DNA of 6,069 nucleotides from Hadesarchaea archaeon (GTDB taxonomy: Archaea > Hadarchaeota > Hadarchaeia > Hadarchaeales > Hadarchaeaceae): positions 1-6,069 of the forward strand of contig JAUWBP010000056.1 in NCBI GenBank assembly GCA_030601665.1, written 5' to 3'. Positions 5,735 through 6,069 of this stretch are shown one piece after another. Within the stretch, counting starts at the first letter, position 1; each line of letters opens with the position of its first letter. The translations under genes were made by a program, and so were the position numbers. Below the pieces are notes generated by a model. It searched no databases. It had not been told where the DNA came from and worked only from the letters and a program-made list of their open reading frames with translations.

Positions 5735-6069
5735 CATCAAATACTCGTATGCTTCCCCAAGTTGTACGCCAACTTTTTTAAGCGAATGTTCTTTTGAAAG
5801 CTTGTGTGCGTTCTCAGCCAACCTGCGCCTCAATTGCTCGTCTTCGATGAGTCTCCTCAGTTGCGATTCGAACTCCTCATCAGTTCTTGCTTTCAAGCAG
5901 TTTACTTCATTTACCAACTGACCGTCGTATGCCGAAATATCTCTGACTAATATCGGTCTTCCGCACGCACCTGCCTCCAACATCACGATCCCCTGATTCT
6001 CACAAAAACTAGGGAAGAAGAAAATATCACAACCCGAATACCCTGCTATTATGTCCTTCACATAACCGG
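5726..6069 (-). CDS. GT4 glycosyltransferase, C-terminal fragment cut by the window edge
   Basis: This is the C-terminal 114 or so residues of a GT4 glycosyltransferase. The frame is open to the right edge, so the GTG at 6061 is an internal valine and not a start. Visible parts are the donor-domain stretch GCDIFFFPS, the EX7E motif in CENQGIVMLEAG followed by ACGRP, then VRDIS and a final helical segment rich in Glu, Arg and Leu. This is the nucleotide-sugar-binding half of the GT-B fold; the acceptor half lies outside. The ENQG...EA.ACGRP block is close in style to TQG...EAMACGRP of the glycosyltransferase at 1184-2278, so the two may be related subfamily members, often lipid glycosyltransferases. 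It converges on the radical SAM gene with 15 bp between stops. The family call is firm; sugar and acceptor are unknown. Confidence 0.85.
   Translation of the reverse strand, partial: GYVKDIIAGYSGCDIFFFPSFCENQGIVMLEAGACGRPILVRDISAYDGQLVNEVNCLKARTDEEFESQLRRLIEDEQLRRRLAENAHKLSKEHSLKKVGVQLGEAYEYLMKR

Noticed and set aside
1..6069. CRISPR arrays, tRNA or rRNA genes, insertion sequences
   Set aside because: No regularly spaced repeats, cloverleaf-like stretches, rRNA-like blocks, transposase genes or terminal inverted repeats were seen.

Overview
The window looks like part of a surface-glycan or glycolipid gene cluster from an archaeon, probably a draft or metagenome-derived genome. The archaeal call is an inference. 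It rests on a TATA-like element (TTTTAAATTT) at a promoter-type distance upstream of the radical SAM gene, purine-rich Shine-Dalgarno motifs of the GGAGGTGA type, and the overall look of the proteins. No ribosomal or other marker gene is present, so a bacterial source cannot be excluded.

Layout. (1) Positions 3-1157, plus strand: the 3' part of a multi-pass membrane glycosyltransferase of the GT39/ArnT type, cut by the left edge. (2) Positions 4176 down to 1184, minus strand: a tight three-gene operon of GT4 glycosyltransferase (4176-3019), NodB-type polysaccharide deacetylase (3044-2283) and a second GT4 glycosyltransferase (2278-1184). The genes overlap by 26 bp and are then separated by 4 bp. 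(3) Positions 4177-4324: a 148-bp divergent promoter region. (4) Positions 4325-5710, plus strand: a cobalamin-binding-domain radical SAM enzyme. (5) Positions 5726-6069, minus strand: the C-terminal part of a third GT4 glycosyltransferase, cut by the right edge. Coding density is very high and no gap exceeds 150 bp.

How the genes may work together (inference). The soluble GT4 enzymes would add sugars from nucleotide donors to a membrane-bound acceptor on the cytoplasmic side. The deacetylase would remove an acetyl group, probably from an N-acetylated sugar, between two glycosylation steps. The GT39-type enzyme would add a sugar from a lipid-linked donor on the outer face. The radical SAM enzyme would make a chemically difficult change to the glycan or its lipid. 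The glycosyltransferase-deacetylase-glycosyltransferase order resembles the logic of GPI-anchor and mycothiol synthesis, where N-acetylglucosamine is transferred, deacetylated and then extended. The actual substrates cannot be read from sequence.

There are no RNA genes, CRISPR arrays, insertion sequences or clear terminators in the window.
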